NCBI GenBank assembly: GCA_012798185.1
Contig: JAAZNS010000147.1
Location: 1-17,375, forward strand
Length of the DNA stretch: 17,375 nucleotides
Direction: 5' to 3'
From: Chloroflexota bacterium
GTDB lineage: Bacteria; Chloroflexota; Anaerolineae; Anaerolineales; UBA4823
Shown: positions 1-7,166 of the stretch, in pieces
Position numbering within the stretch: the first letter of the stretch is position 1
Layout of the letters: every line of letters starts with the position of its first letter
The notes under the pieces: model-generated
What the model was told of the DNA's origin: nothing
What the model saw: the letters and a program-made list of their open reading frames with translations, nothing else
The model's database searches: none
Translations under genes and position numbers: made by a program

Positions 1-573
1 CCTATATGGACCGGTACCTGGCGGCAAGCCTGCTTTCTCCCTGGCACCGGCACCGGTGAGGTAGCCGGGCGTAGTAATGAAATCCACCTTTTCAATGAAG
101 CGGCGCTTATCCTGGCGCATGATGGCAATCGTACGCCTGCAGTGCGAGCCGACATCGTTGCCGCCGCCGCTGCCCGGTAAACGCACCTTCGGATGATAAT
201 AATCGCCGATCACTGTAGTATTTAAATTTCCATAAGCGTCGATTTGAGCGCCGCCTAAAAATCCATATTCTATGAAGCCACGTTGGGCTGTTTCCATAAC
301 ATCGCAGATGCCGGTTGCCGAAACCGCCCGGTGAAAAGTATTTTCCTCGCCCACTGCCAGTGGCAATGTATCCAAGAGAGCGCCTGTTCCGCCAAATTCA
401 AAAACCAAAACAAGGTTGGGAGCATGCATTTTTTGGGCTAATGCGGCTGCCAGCATGGGTATCCCGGTGCCGATGAACGCGGTTGAATTGTCACTCATCA
501 ACCGCGAAGCGCTGCAGATCAATAATTCATTGGGATTATATAGAGCTTCTGAAGAAGAATGTTGAACAGTCAT
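1..573 (-). CDS. Glutaconate-type CoA-transferase subunit B (partial, C-terminus beyond the window)
   Basis: This is the beta subunit of a two-subunit class I CoA-transferase, which moves CoA between an acyl-CoA and a free acid through a glutamyl-CoA intermediate in the cytoplasm. I translated 191 codons from the ATG at 573 with no stop, so the gene leaves the left edge. Visible marks are FIGTGIP (residues 33-39), FEFGG with E59, which aligns by position with the catalytic glutamate of Acidaminococcus GctB (family knowledge), GFLGGAQID, and LPGSGGGNDVG. The start codon overlaps the stop of subunit A as ATGA (570-573), so the two are translationally coupled. The substrate cannot be read from sequence. 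Glutaconate, 3-oxoadipate or an IpdAB-like ring-cleavage acyl-CoA are all possible. Confidence 0.85.
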   Translation of the reverse strand, partial: MTVQHSSSEALYNPNELLICSASRLMSDNSTAFIGTGIPMLAAALAQKMHAPNLVLVFEFGGTGALLDTLPLAVGEENTFHRAVSATGICDVMETAQRGFIEYGFLGGAQIDAYGNLNTTVIGDYYHPKVRLPGSGGGNDVGSHCRRTIAIMRQDKRRFIEKVDFITTPGYLTGAGAREKAGLPPGTGPYR

Positions 574-1541
574 GACTGCCCCCTTTCATATCGCAGTGCC
601 TGTAAGCGGTCTGCACCGATCAGATCAAGATATTCTTGATGGTCTTTTACACCATAGATATATTTTTCTAAATAAGCCTGGGCGGTATTTTCTTCTTTGG
701 CAGCTTCGACCCAGCTTTTAATTTGCGCTTCATCCCGGCGATACAGGTAACACATTTCACCCGGGTGGGAGCCAAAAGGCGCCTCCACCACCGCATCGAC
801 CAGATAATAGGGAATAATCGTACGATCCGGTTTTTGGCGGATGAATTCCGTATCCACAATTTCTTCGGTGCTGATGATCAGCCGGCGGGAAGCACGCGCC
901 ATCTCGGCAGCAAAACCGCTGATACCGTCGATTTGAGCATTACCGTATTTATCCGCCCGGTGCACGTGGATCAAGCCTACATCTAAAATTAAGGCGGGCA
1001 GCAAGGCAATCGGATCGCCGGTGAAGGGGCATTTCACCACCTTGGCTGCGCTGTACTTTAAAGTATCACTGCCCAGCATGGAACGAACCGGAAGGAAAGG
1101 CACGCCCATCGCTGCCGCTTTAAAACGCCAGGTGATGCCGGCGTTGCTCCAATCCACGCAGGTTTCCACCCGCCCGCTTTCAACTTCCCGGCGCAGGCAT
1201 TCGGAAACGCCGTATACTTCCAATCCGATATAGGTGATATCCAGCGCTTTAACTAAATGAGCAGCCAGAAGCATATCCAGCTCGAACACACCTTGACCGG
1301 CTATGCGCAAATCCTTTACCCCCTGACGTACGATTTCATTGACCAATGACATAGGACAGCGAACCGTCCCATATAGCTCTGTGCCGATGTAATCCCCGCT
1401 ATGAATAAACCGCCTCACTGCTTCCGCCTCGCTCATCCGTTTATCCAAAAGCCCTTTCGGTTTCAAGCGGTTCCACTCACGGAATGCGTTTATATCCGGC
1501 GGCTGGATCAAGGGACCAAAACCAGATTCGATGACCTCCAT
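570..1541 (-). CDS. Glutaconate-type CoA-transferase subunit A
   Basis: This is the alpha subunit of the CoA-transferase, 323 residues, close to the family's usual length of about 300-320. The protein has the CoA_trans fold signatures SGDYIGTELYG (about residues 48-58), IAGQGVFELD near residue 80, an acidic/aromatic stretch around GLEVYGVSE, LPALILDVGLIHVHRADKYGNAQ and a GFAAEMARASRRLI segment typical of GctA/IpdA proteins. It lacks the catalytic glutamate, which lies in subunit B. The ATG at 1541 is preceded by a strong ribosome-binding site, AAAGGAGGAG, ending about 3 bases upstream, which fixes the start. The 3' end overlaps subunit B by 4 bases. No acyl-CoA dehydrogenase or other degradation gene is visible on this side, so the pathway is undetermined. 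Confidence 0.87.
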   Translation of the reverse strand: MEVIESGFGPLIQPPDINAFREWNRLKPKGLLDKRMSEAEAVRRFIHSGDYIGTELYGTVRCPMSLVNEIVRQGVKDLRIAGQGVFELDMLLAAHLVKALDITYIGLEVYGVSECLRREVESGRVETCVDWSNAGITWRFKAAAMGVPFLPVRSMLGSDTLKYSAAKVVKCPFTGDPIALLPALILDVGLIHVHRADKYGNAQIDGISGFAAEMARASRRLIISTEEIVDTEFIRQKPDRTIIPYYLVDAVVEAPFGSHPGEMCYLYRRDEAQIKSWVEAAKEENTAQAYLEKYIYGVKDHQEYLDLIGADRLQALRYERGQS

Positions 1542-1609
1542 CAGCTCCTCCTTTGGCGTTTGAGAAGAATAATGGTAATCAATTTGCGTGTTGAGATATT
1601 TTTTTAATC

Positions 1610-1637
1610 ATTATATATCGTAATGGATTAAATTCAA
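1610..1637 (-). promoter_or_regulatory. Promoter for the CoA-transferase operon
   Basis: Read on the minus strand, a TTGAAT -35 box (1632-1637) is followed by a 16-base spacer and a perfect TATAAT -10 box (1610-1615). It lies about 70 bases upstream of the subunit A start codon. The match to a housekeeping sigma promoter is good, but this is pattern matching only. Confidence 0.5.
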
Positions 1638-1671
1638 TTTTTTTACATGAAATACAACGGTACCCTTTGCT

Positions 1672-1742
1672 GCCTTCGATATCCTTCGCTAGCTCAGGAC
1701 AGACGCTCAAGCAGCGTTCGATGACTATGCTTGTCGTAGCTA
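1672..1742. repeat. Degenerate REP-like palindromic element
   Basis: The stretch contains CCTTCGCTAGCTCAGGACAG (1684-1703), very like the dispersed motif CCTTCGACAAGCTCAGGACAG that I recall from many environmental bacterial genomes, Chloroflexi included. TAGCTCAGGACA (1690-1701) forms an imperfect inverted repeat with TTGTCGTAGCTA (1731-1742). Between them GACGCT (1702-1707) can pair with AGCGTT (1713-1718). The whole could fold as a branched hairpin. Only one copy is visible in the window, so the repeat status rests on recall. Confidence 0.4.
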
Positions 1743-1874
1743 ACAATGGATATGTAATTTTTCTTTATATAAAATGAGTACTTTATTGGTCCAGCTTCGC
1801 TACTGATATGAAAATCGATGAAGATTTATTCTGTATACTAACCCGTATACCATGTCTCTTACCTTACCACAACG

Positions 1875-1934
1875 AAAAAAGGGGAGATGTCCGAAGGCGG
1901 ACCGATTATGGATGTTATGAAAAACATCTTCCCC
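1875..1934 (-). terminator. Rho-independent terminator after homoserine dehydrogenase
   Basis: On the minus strand GGGGAAGATGT (1924-1934) pairs, with one bulged base, with ACATCTCCCC (1881-1890), followed directly by TTTTTT (1875-1880). A second hairpin, TCCG-CCTT-CGGA (1891-1902), is nested inside. It begins 17 bases after the end of the homoserine dehydrogenase gene. Confidence 0.7.
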
Positions 1935-1951
1935 GTAGGGGCAAGGGGTAA

Positions 1952-2977
1952 CTACCTGACTGCATTAATAAAATCCGCCAATAACCCATAAGCTGTGGTA
2001 TTAGGGCTCGGATCATTCTCGATAATGGTCAAATTACTGAGCACATCCATCTCAAACGTCACCACACTGGAGGTTCCCTGCACATTATAAAGGGGGGAAC
2101 TGGCAGTCACTCGCTGCGGAGCGACGCTCGTTTCTACCCTATCCCCTTTCCGCCGGCAGGAGCAGACCAGCTTCCAGCGCTCGCCATCCGCTTTAGCCTG
2201 CTGAATATCGGGTGGTGAAATGTGGCGGATTCCCTGGCGCGCCACCTCAGCAGGTTTGAGGGGAATATCCATGAGCACCGTGGTAAGTGCTGCAACTTTT
2301 ACCGCCGCGTCCCAACCGTCCACATCGCCGCTGGGGTCGGTCTCGGCGATGCCAATCGATTGGGCATAAGCCAGCGCCTGTTCGAAAGTCTCTCCCGTTT
2401 CCATACGGGTCAAAATTAGATTGGTGGTGGAATTCAAGATACCTTTAAACCCTAATAATCTGGCGCCGGGTAAAGCGCTGCGAAAGAGGGAAAAAATTGG
2501 CGCGCCATCCATAACGGCAGATTCAAAAAAGAATTTTCGCTGATGCGCTTCAGCACATTGAGTCAATAAACGGTATCCATGCACCACCGGACCCTTATTG
2601 GCTGTGATGGCATGCATACCCGATTCCAACGCCTGTTTAATATGGCTGAGCGCCGGTTGTCCGGTTTCATAATTCACCGGCGAATTCTCGAAAAGTACAT
2701 CCGCACTACACTGGCGAATAAAATCCGAGGCGGTTTCTATTGGATCGATCGAGGATAATGCATTCAGGCTGGCACCCGATTTACCTAATTGAATGGCTTT
2801 GTTTAGATCCAATCCATGTGAATCGATTGCTGCTCCATGCCGCTGCGAATAAATACCGGTTACCGAAAATTCAATTCCATAACGGTTCATTAGCTCATCT
2901 TTTTTATTCAAAAGCAGCTGCGCCAAAGCCCGACCGACATTTCCAAAACCAATGAATGCAAGACGGTGATGTGCCAT
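1952..2977 (-). CDS. hom: Homoserine dehydrogenase, short form without ACT domain
   Basis: The enzyme reduces aspartate-4-semialdehyde to homoserine with NAD(P)H, the branch step towards threonine and methionine. The 341-residue protein has an N-terminal Rossmann fold (GFGNVG, residues 10-15), the ITANKGP segment with K128, the family signature GILNSTTNLILTRME (179-193) and DPSGDVDGWDAAVK (214-227), where K227 matches the catalytic lysine of the family. It ends near residue 341, so the C-terminal ACT domain that gives threonine feedback in roughly 430-residue enzymes is absent. I chose the ATG at 2977 because AAAGGA lies about 6 bases upstream. An ATG 15 bases earlier (2992) has no ribosome-binding site. 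The gene stands alone and ends in its own terminator. Asd, the preceding enzyme, is at 9169-10224 on the other strand. Confidence 0.9.
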   Translation of the reverse strand: MAHHRLAFIGFGNVGRALAQLLLNKKDELMNRYGIEFSVTGIYSQRHGAAIDSHGLDLNKAIQLGKSGASLNALSSIDPIETASDFIRQCSADVLFENSPVNYETGQPALSHIKQALESGMHAITANKGPVVHGYRLLTQCAEAHQRKFFFESAVMDGAPIFSLFRSALPGARLLGFKGILNSTTNLILTRMETGETFEQALAYAQSIGIAETDPSGDVDGWDAAVKVAALTTVLMDIPLKPAEVARQGIRHISPPDIQQAKADGERWKLVCSCRRKGDRVETSVAPQRVTASSPLYNVQGTSSVVTFEMDVLSNLTIIENDPSPNTTAYGLLADFINAVR

Positions 2978-3102
2978 AAGGAGTCCTTTCATAACAAATG
3001 ATGTTGTTTATTGTCAGTTTTCGTTTAACGGTTTCCGATTCTTCATTATCGCTTTTCTATGTCTGTATATTTTATGTATTCCATACCCAAATTTATCCGA
3101 AT

Positions 3103-3131
3103 ATTAAATACACCGGTTTCCTGATGGTCAA
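3103..3131 (-). promoter_or_regulatory. Candidate promoter for homoserine dehydrogenase
   Basis: On the minus strand TTGACC (3126-3131) and TTTAAT (3103-3108) are separated by 17 bases, starting just after the end of the upstream SCO1664-family gene. The -35 box is near consensus and the -10 box is weak. It would give a leader of about 120 bases. No clear terminator separates this gene from the operon upstream, so read-through is also possible. Confidence 0.35.
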
Positions 3132-3134
3132 CCC

Positions 3135-3875
3135 TTAAATCAAGGGCCAGGGATATTGTCTGCGATCACCCAACGGTGCTGGGAATATCTTTTGACGGAT
3201 GAGTTGTTCAGCGCGCCTCTGCATTGCTCGAATCTCTGATTTGTCTAAAAACCTTCGTAATCGCGCAATATCCTCTTTTTGTTCATTCCCAGCGAGTCTC
3301 GATATAAATTGGGTAAGATCGCTGATTAAGGCATCCGGAATTGGCTCTCTGGCGAAATCCCAAATTACAGTTCGTAATTTATCTTCGACATGAAAACATA
3401 TCCCATGATCGATTGCCCATAAACGATGCTGATTGTCAAAAAGAAGATGGCTTCCTTTTCGATCTGCATTATTAACCAACAAATCAAATACTACTACCGG
3501 GCGTAGCAGATTCCGGTCGCTTTCTGAAAAATTAAAATAATGGTATTCCGGATCATGTTCGATATACAGCTGCACTGATCCCGGTCCATAAGGTGCTTCC
3601 TGGCGATAAACGGTCGGAGGCACTAAATCCCACCCCAGCGCCTCACTAACGATATATGCTGCTACTTCCCGCTTGGTCAAGGTCAATGGAGGAAAATCCC
3701 ATAATGGCCTTTCACCTTTTGTCGGTTTGTAAACAGCATTGATCAAATCTCCATGATGAGTGATTTGGATCAAGAAAGTATAATTCGAACCCCAAACGAA
3801 CTCTCCTTTCAATGAGATTTCCCCCGCGCCAAGCGCCTGAATATATTTTTCTTTAATACTAATGCTTATGCCCAT
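3135..3875 (-). CDS. SCO1664-family protein, PI3/4-kinase-like fold
   Basis: This 246-residue protein has a kinase-like core related to phosphatidylinositol 3-/4-kinases and HipA. It matches the conserved family I know as SCO1664 (TIGR03843; Rv2133c in Mycobacterium tuberculosis). Key places are AVYKP with K50, a probable nucleotide-binding lysine; FDLLVNNADRKGSHLL (130-145), which resembles a catalytic loop; and AIDHGICF (154-161), which resembles the metal-binding DxG. No substrate is known to me. A reading frame extends to 4061, but those extra 62 residues lie over the DUF3090 gene and are low-complexity shadow sequence. The ATG at 3875 overlaps the DUF3090 stop by 17 bases, follows AAGAAG, and gives the family's usual length. 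It is the last gene of the rarA operon. Confidence 0.82.
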   Translation of the reverse strand: MGISISIKEKYIQALGAGEISLKGEFVWGSNYTFLIQITHHGDLINAVYKPTKGERPLWDFPPLTLTKREVAAYIVSEALGWDLVPPTVYRQEAPYGPGSVQLYIEHDPEYHYFNFSESDRNLLRPVVVFDLLVNNADRKGSHLLFDNQHRLWAIDHGICFHVEDKLRTVIWDFAREPIPDALISDLTQFISRLAGNEQKEDIARLRRFLDKSEIRAMQRRAEQLIRQKIFPAPLGDRRQYPWPLI

Positions 3876-4386
3876 TCTTCTTGGGACAAAAATGCCCTTC
3901 CGGGTCCATAGGCTGCCCGCATTGCGGACAAATAGGTCTGCCTCTCCCAGCAACCTCAATCCCCCAGCGGCACATGGCGCGTATCTGAGAACGGGTGCAC
4001 CAAAACCGCACGATGCTCGTATCTTCTTCTTTTGCCCCTTCAGGCACAGCTTCTTTCGCAATCAATACAACGAAATCATTCTCATTATCATAACCAAGAC
4101 CAAGCTCGCCTATACGGAAAAGTGGGTCTACCGGAGGATTGATATGCATTTTTTCTTCGACATATTCGGATGAAGCTTCAGATAACTCTGGGAACCGTGA
4201 ACTGATTTCTGCTAAAAATTGTTCTAATCCGATAGCCAGCGATTGAATTTGAATCTTTTCAATAATTAAAGTAACTGTTCTCTCTCCCTGCCAGCCTTGA
4301 AGATAGAAAACACGTTTGCCAGGTTGACCAATTGCATCCGTGGTAATATGAGAAACAGGACGAAGATCAATTTCAGTTGGTGACAT
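3859..4386 (-). CDS. DUF3090 family protein with C-terminal zinc ribbon
   Basis: This is a conserved protein of unknown function, 175 residues, matching the DUF3090/TIGR03847 family (Rv2134c type). The N-terminal part is a mixed alpha/beta domain beginning with ID-L-P and containing RVFYLQGWQGERTVTLIIEK. The C-terminus carries a compact metal site: C153-x2-C156, H165, C167 and H173 within CPQCGQPMDPEGHFC, which probably binds zinc. The start is the ATG at 4386 with GGAG about 6 bases before it; an in-frame TTG at 4392 is less likely. It lies 28 bases after the histidine phosphatase gene and overlaps the kinase-like gene that follows. The three families recur together across Actinobacteria and Chloroflexi, so this protein probably partners the other two. 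Confidence 0.85.
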   Translation of the reverse strand: MSPTEIDLRPVSHITTDAIGQPGKRVFYLQGWQGERTVTLIIEKIQIQSLAIGLEQFLAEISSRFPELSEASSEYVEEKMHINPPVDPLFRIGELGLGYDNENDFVVLIAKEAVPEGAKEEDTSIVRFWCTRSQIRAMCRWGIEVAGRGRPICPQCGQPMDPEGHFCPKKNGHKH

Positions 4387-4414
4387 AATCAACTCCGCGA
4401 ATAGTATACCAGAA

Positions 4415-5032
4415 TCACGGCATCTGAGGCGGAAAAGTAAACCCGTGGTTCATTGAAACAAGCTGGATATTACTTTCATGGATCAGTAATGTTGTGATTG
4501 ATGCTGGTCCAATAAAAAGGCGTTGGTAATTATCTATTGACATTTCCAAATATTGAGCTAATGCCAGCCTAATACAATCAGCGTGAGTGAAACAGGCAAT
4601 CGAATCATTTTCATCGTGCATTTTACAAAGGGCAGCGATTTCGCTGCATATACGTGATTGCGCCTCAAAAAATGTTTCGCCGCCTGGAAAGCGCACTAAT
4701 GAGGGAGTGGAATGAAGCACTTTCCATTCTGTTTGCTCGCATAACCACTCATAAGATCTTCCCTGCCATTCGCCATAATCGACTTCCAGTAAGTTCTGGC
4801 GTGAGATAATATTTAAGTTTAAAGCCTCAGCTAATGGCACAGCAGTTTCCCAAGTGCGTTCCAGCGGACTGGAATATATAGCTTTAATGGGCAGCTTTTT
4901 TAAATTCCCGGCGACCTGCTCTGCTTGTCTCTGCCCCGTTTCATTCAAATGAACACCTGGAATCCTGCCTGCCAGGATTTTATTATTCATGTAATCATTT
5001 TCGCCGTGGCGGATTAAAAAAACAACCGGCAT
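4415..5032 (-). CDS. Histidine phosphatase (phosphoglycerate mutase-like), MSMEG_4193 type
   Basis: This is a 205-residue branch 1 histidine phosphatase superfamily protein, expected to remove or transfer phosphate through a phosphohistidine. The full active-site set is visible: LIRHGEN with R8 and H9 (the phosphorylated histidine), YSSPLERTWETA with R59, E83 in LLEVDYGEW, and FTHADCIR with H150. The family placement (TIGR03848; Rv2135c type) comes from its neighbours, DUF3090 and an SCO1664-like protein, which normally accompany that subfamily. The true substrate is unknown, and phosphoglycerate mutase or alpha-ribazole phosphatase activity should not be assumed. AGAAGGAAC ends about 6 bases before the ATG. 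The gene starts 12 bases after the rarA stop and is co-transcribed with it. Confidence 0.87.
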   Translation of the reverse strand: MPVVFLIRHGENDYMNNKILAGRIPGVHLNETGQRQAEQVAGNLKKLPIKAIYSSPLERTWETAVPLAEALNLNIISRQNLLEVDYGEWQGRSYEWLCEQTEWKVLHSTPSLVRFPGGETFFEAQSRICSEIAALCKMHDENDSIACFTHADCIRLALAQYLEMSIDNYQRLFIGPASITTLLIHESNIQLVSMNHGFTFPPQMP

Positions 5033-5044
5033 ATCTTGTTCCTT

Positions 5045-6469
5045 CTAACTTTCCAATCTGCCGCTGGGTTTATGCTTATGTTTAATCTCCATCACTACAT
5101 CCTGGGCGAGTTCGGGTAACTGCTCAACTTTGGTAACGCCAAGCGCTTCGCGCTGTGCTTTTCGCCAACGTTCCAATCTTTCTGCCACCTGAGCCTCATA
5201 TCCCTGATTCGATGGTCGATAAAAATAGGTACCCAGCAAATCACGGGGAAGATATTGTTGAGGTAAGAAGTGTTGCGGGTCTTCATGTGGATACTGATAG
5301 CCCTTGCCATGACCCAGAGCTTTGGCATCCCGTGTAGCATCCTGAAGGTGTTGCGGAACATCGATAATCCCAGCCTCTTCGATCAATTGATATGCCTTGA
5401 AATAGGAAGTGGCGCTGTTTGATTTTGGCGCCGTGGAGAGAAACAAAGTAGCCTCCACCAAGGGATAAACGCCTTCCGGCAAACCAACAAAATCAAATGC
5501 CTGCGCTGCTGCCACCGCTACTACCAGCCCCATCGGATCCCCTAAACCGATATCCTCACCCGCCAGGATAATCAGGCGGCGCAGGATGAAACGCGGGTCT
5601 TCTCCGGCATAGAGCATTTTTGCCAGCCAATACAACGCTGCATCGGGGTCAGAGCCGCGCACCGACTTAATGAAAGCTGAAATCGTATCGTAATGCGCAT
5701 CGCCGTCTTTATCGTATAAAACTGCCCGTCGTTGGATCGATTCCTGAGCAATCTCTAAAGTGATGTGAATACTTCCATCAGATTCTGGCGGCGTGCTTTC
5801 CACTGCCAGCTCGAGGGCGTTCAATGCATTACGGGCATCACCCCCAGCAATGTTGATCAGATGAGCTTTGGCATCTTCGTCCAATAGAATCATTCGTGTG
5901 CCGTAACCCCGTTCAGGATCACTGATTGCCCGCATCAGAATGATATCCACATCTTTATCACTCAGCGGACGCAGCTGAAAAACCCGCGAGCGGGATACTA
6001 AAGCACTAATCACTTCGAAATACGGATTTTCAGTCGTTGCACCGATCAGGGTAATTGCACCGTTCTCGACATGGGGTAATAAGGCATCTTGTTGGGCTTT
6101 ATTCCAGCGGTGGACTTCGTCGACGAATAATATGGTGCGTTTGTTATATAACTTGCGCCGCTCAACGGCTGAATCGATAACCTCCTTGAGCTCGGCTTTC
6201 CCCGCCAGCACAGCGGAGAGGGTCTCGAAATGCGATTTGGTCAGGTTGGCTATCACCATCGCTAATGTAGTTTTACCAGTACCGGGCGGACCCCACAGGA
6301 TGATCGACGAGAACAGGCGGTCGCTTTCGATAGCCCGGCGAAGCAGTTTACCCGGGCCCACAATATCTTCCTGCCCTACGAATTCGTCCAAGGTGCGTGG
6401 ACGCATCCGCGCCGCCAGAGGAGCTTCGCTCTTCATGCGTTCGGTCATCTTGTGGGTAAAAAGGTCCAT
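5045..6469 (-). CDS. rarA: Replication-associated recombination protein A (RarA/MgsA/WRNIP1 family AAA+ ATPase)
   Basis: RarA is a AAA+ clamp-loader-like ATPase that acts at stalled replication forks and on single-stranded DNA ends. Visible parts are RPRTLDEFVGQEDIVG (about residues 24-39), Walker A GPPGTGKTT (K66), Walker B ILFVDEVH (D117, E118), sensor 1 GATTENP, an arginine-finger region SRSRVF, and the conserved C-terminal tetramerisation region with GKGYQYPHEDP and QQYLPRDL. From the ATG at 6469 the protein is 474 residues, slightly longer than the usual 430-450. A further in-frame ATG at 6508 would add 13 residues. Neither start has a good ribosome-binding site, so the start is uncertain. 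It is the first gene of a four-gene operon, a different setting from the lolA-serS neighbourhood known in enterobacteria. Confidence 0.92.
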   Translation of the reverse strand: MDLFTHKMTERMKSEAPLAARMRPRTLDEFVGQEDIVGPGKLLRRAIESDRLFSSIILWGPPGTGKTTLAMVIANLTKSHFETLSAVLAGKAELKEVIDSAVERRKLYNKRTILFVDEVHRWNKAQQDALLPHVENGAITLIGATTENPYFEVISALVSRSRVFQLRPLSDKDVDIILMRAISDPERGYGTRMILLDEDAKAHLINIAGGDARNALNALELAVESTPPESDGSIHITLEIAQESIQRRAVLYDKDGDAHYDTISAFIKSVRGSDPDAALYWLAKMLYAGEDPRFILRRLIILAGEDIGLGDPMGLVVAVAAAQAFDFVGLPEGVYPLVEATLFLSTAPKSNSATSYFKAYQLIEEAGIIDVPQHLQDATRDAKALGHGKGYQYPHEDPQHFLPQQYLPRDLLGTYFYRPSNQGYEAQVAERLERWRKAQREALGVTKVEQLPELAQDVVMEIKHKHKPSGRLES

Positions 6470-6641
6470 AGATCGACTATTCCGTAAACATTTCTGAATA
6501 ATTCGCATTATTCTGCTGTCTTACCGTGGCTGTCATTTAGGCAACCATCTCCAATTTGCACCAGGGTGGGGTTTTAAGCAAAAATAAAATCACCACCCCT
6601 GTTTTAGGGCAGTTATCCGGTAAGTGAGCAGACATAATTGC

Positions 6642-6660
6642 ATTATACACTTGATAGTGT
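6642..6660 (-). promoter_or_regulatory. Possible -10 box with overlapping palindrome upstream of rarA
   Basis: On the minus strand a perfect TATAAT (6642-6647) touches the inverted repeat ACACT-TGAT-AGTGT (6647-6660). No good -35 box was found at normal spacing. The palindrome's position suggests an operator, but the 170-base distance to rarA leaves this weak. Confidence 0.25.
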
Positions 6661-6715
6661 AACCAATGAGCGGTTATCTTATTTTTAAATTATTTTTTCT
6701 ATACAGTCTTGTGTA

Positions 6716-6743
6716 TTGATTAAGCCTATATACGGGGTATACT
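6716..6743 (+). promoter_or_regulatory. Promoter for the thiamine-binding-type gene
   Basis: TTGATT (6716-6721), a 16-base spacer and TATACT (6738-6743) lie 100 bases upstream of the ATG at 6844. Both boxes match the housekeeping consensus well. Confidence 0.45.
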
Positions 6744-6843
6744 TATTTGGGTGAAGAATTCATATTAGGTAGCGTAAAGGTAAAGCGCTTCGATTTGCTG
6801 ATGCGTGTATAACATTCTCTAAATGGTGTCTCGGAGATAAAAT

Positions 6844-7152
6844 ATGAAAGTGATCTTGGATTTAACCATCATCCCTATCGGCGTTGGTGTTTCCTTATCC
6901 CCTTATATTGCCGCTTGTGAAAAAATTTTTTCTGAAGCAAAACTAAAAACCCAGCTGCATGCCAATGGGACAAACATCGAAGGAGAATGGGACGATGTGT
7001 TTGCTGCTATAAAGCGCTGCCACGAAATCATCCATGGAATGGGAGCGCCGCGTATTTCAACCATCATCAAGGTTGGAACCCGGGTTGATCGCGATCAAAC
7101 CATGGAAGACAAAATTCATAGTGTACAGGCACGGTTGGCAGAGACGAAATAA
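6844..7152 (+). CDS. MTH1187/YkoF-family thiamine-binding-type protein (DUF77)
   Basis: This small cytoplasmic protein of 102 residues has a ferredoxin-like alpha/beta fold. It belongs to the MTH1187 family (TIGR00106), related to the thiamine-binding domain of YkoF. Its N-terminus, VILDLTIIPIGVGVSLSPYI, is typical, as are the LHANGTNIEGEWDDVFAAIKRCHE region (residues 39-62) and GAPRISTIIKVGTRVD near the end. Members form tetramers and some bind thiamine; what this one binds is not shown. CGGAGA lies about 7 bases before the ATG, and a good promoter precedes it. It stands alone and converges with the toxin gene, with only 14 bases between their stop codons and no visible terminator. Confidence 0.85.
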   Translation: MKVILDLTIIPIGVGVSLSPYIAACEKIFSEAKLKTQLHANGTNIEGEWDDVFAAIKRCHEIIHGMGAPRISTIIKVGTRVDRDQTMEDKIHSVQARLAETK

Positions 7153-7166
7153 ATGCAATCAATGTG

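Larger units (their letters stand above)
1542..1951. other. 410-bp spacer between CoA-transferase and homoserine dehydrogenase genes
   Basis: No credible gene is present. The spacer contains the CoA-transferase promoter (1610-1637), a degenerate REP-like palindromic element (about 1672-1742) and the terminator of the homoserine dehydrogenase gene (about 1875-1934). The stretch 1745-1870 is A+T rich and nothing recognisable was found in it. Confidence 0.6.
6470..6843. other. Divergent spacer between rarA and the thiamine-binding-type gene
   Basis: It holds the probable plus-strand promoter (6716-6743), a possible minus-strand -10 box and palindrome (6642-6660), and an imperfect G/C-rich inverted repeat (AGGGTGGGG near 6564 with CACCACCCCT near 6590) of unknown meaning. 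No gene was seen. Confidence 0.5.

Noticed and set aside
3876..4061. N-terminal extension of the SCO1664-family protein to 4061
   Set aside because: It lies wholly over the DUF3090 gene, reads as basic low-complexity sequence, and the family starts near MGISISIKEK at 3875.
3862..4173. 103-residue open frame on the plus strand
   Set aside because: It is antisense to DUF3090, which has clear family motifs. The frame has no ribosome-binding site and its translation resembles nothing.
6564..6600. Inverted repeat AGGGTGGGG / CACCACCCCT as a terminator
   Set aside because: Pairing needs bulges and mismatches, only four T follow, and neither flanking gene ends there since both diverge from this spacer.
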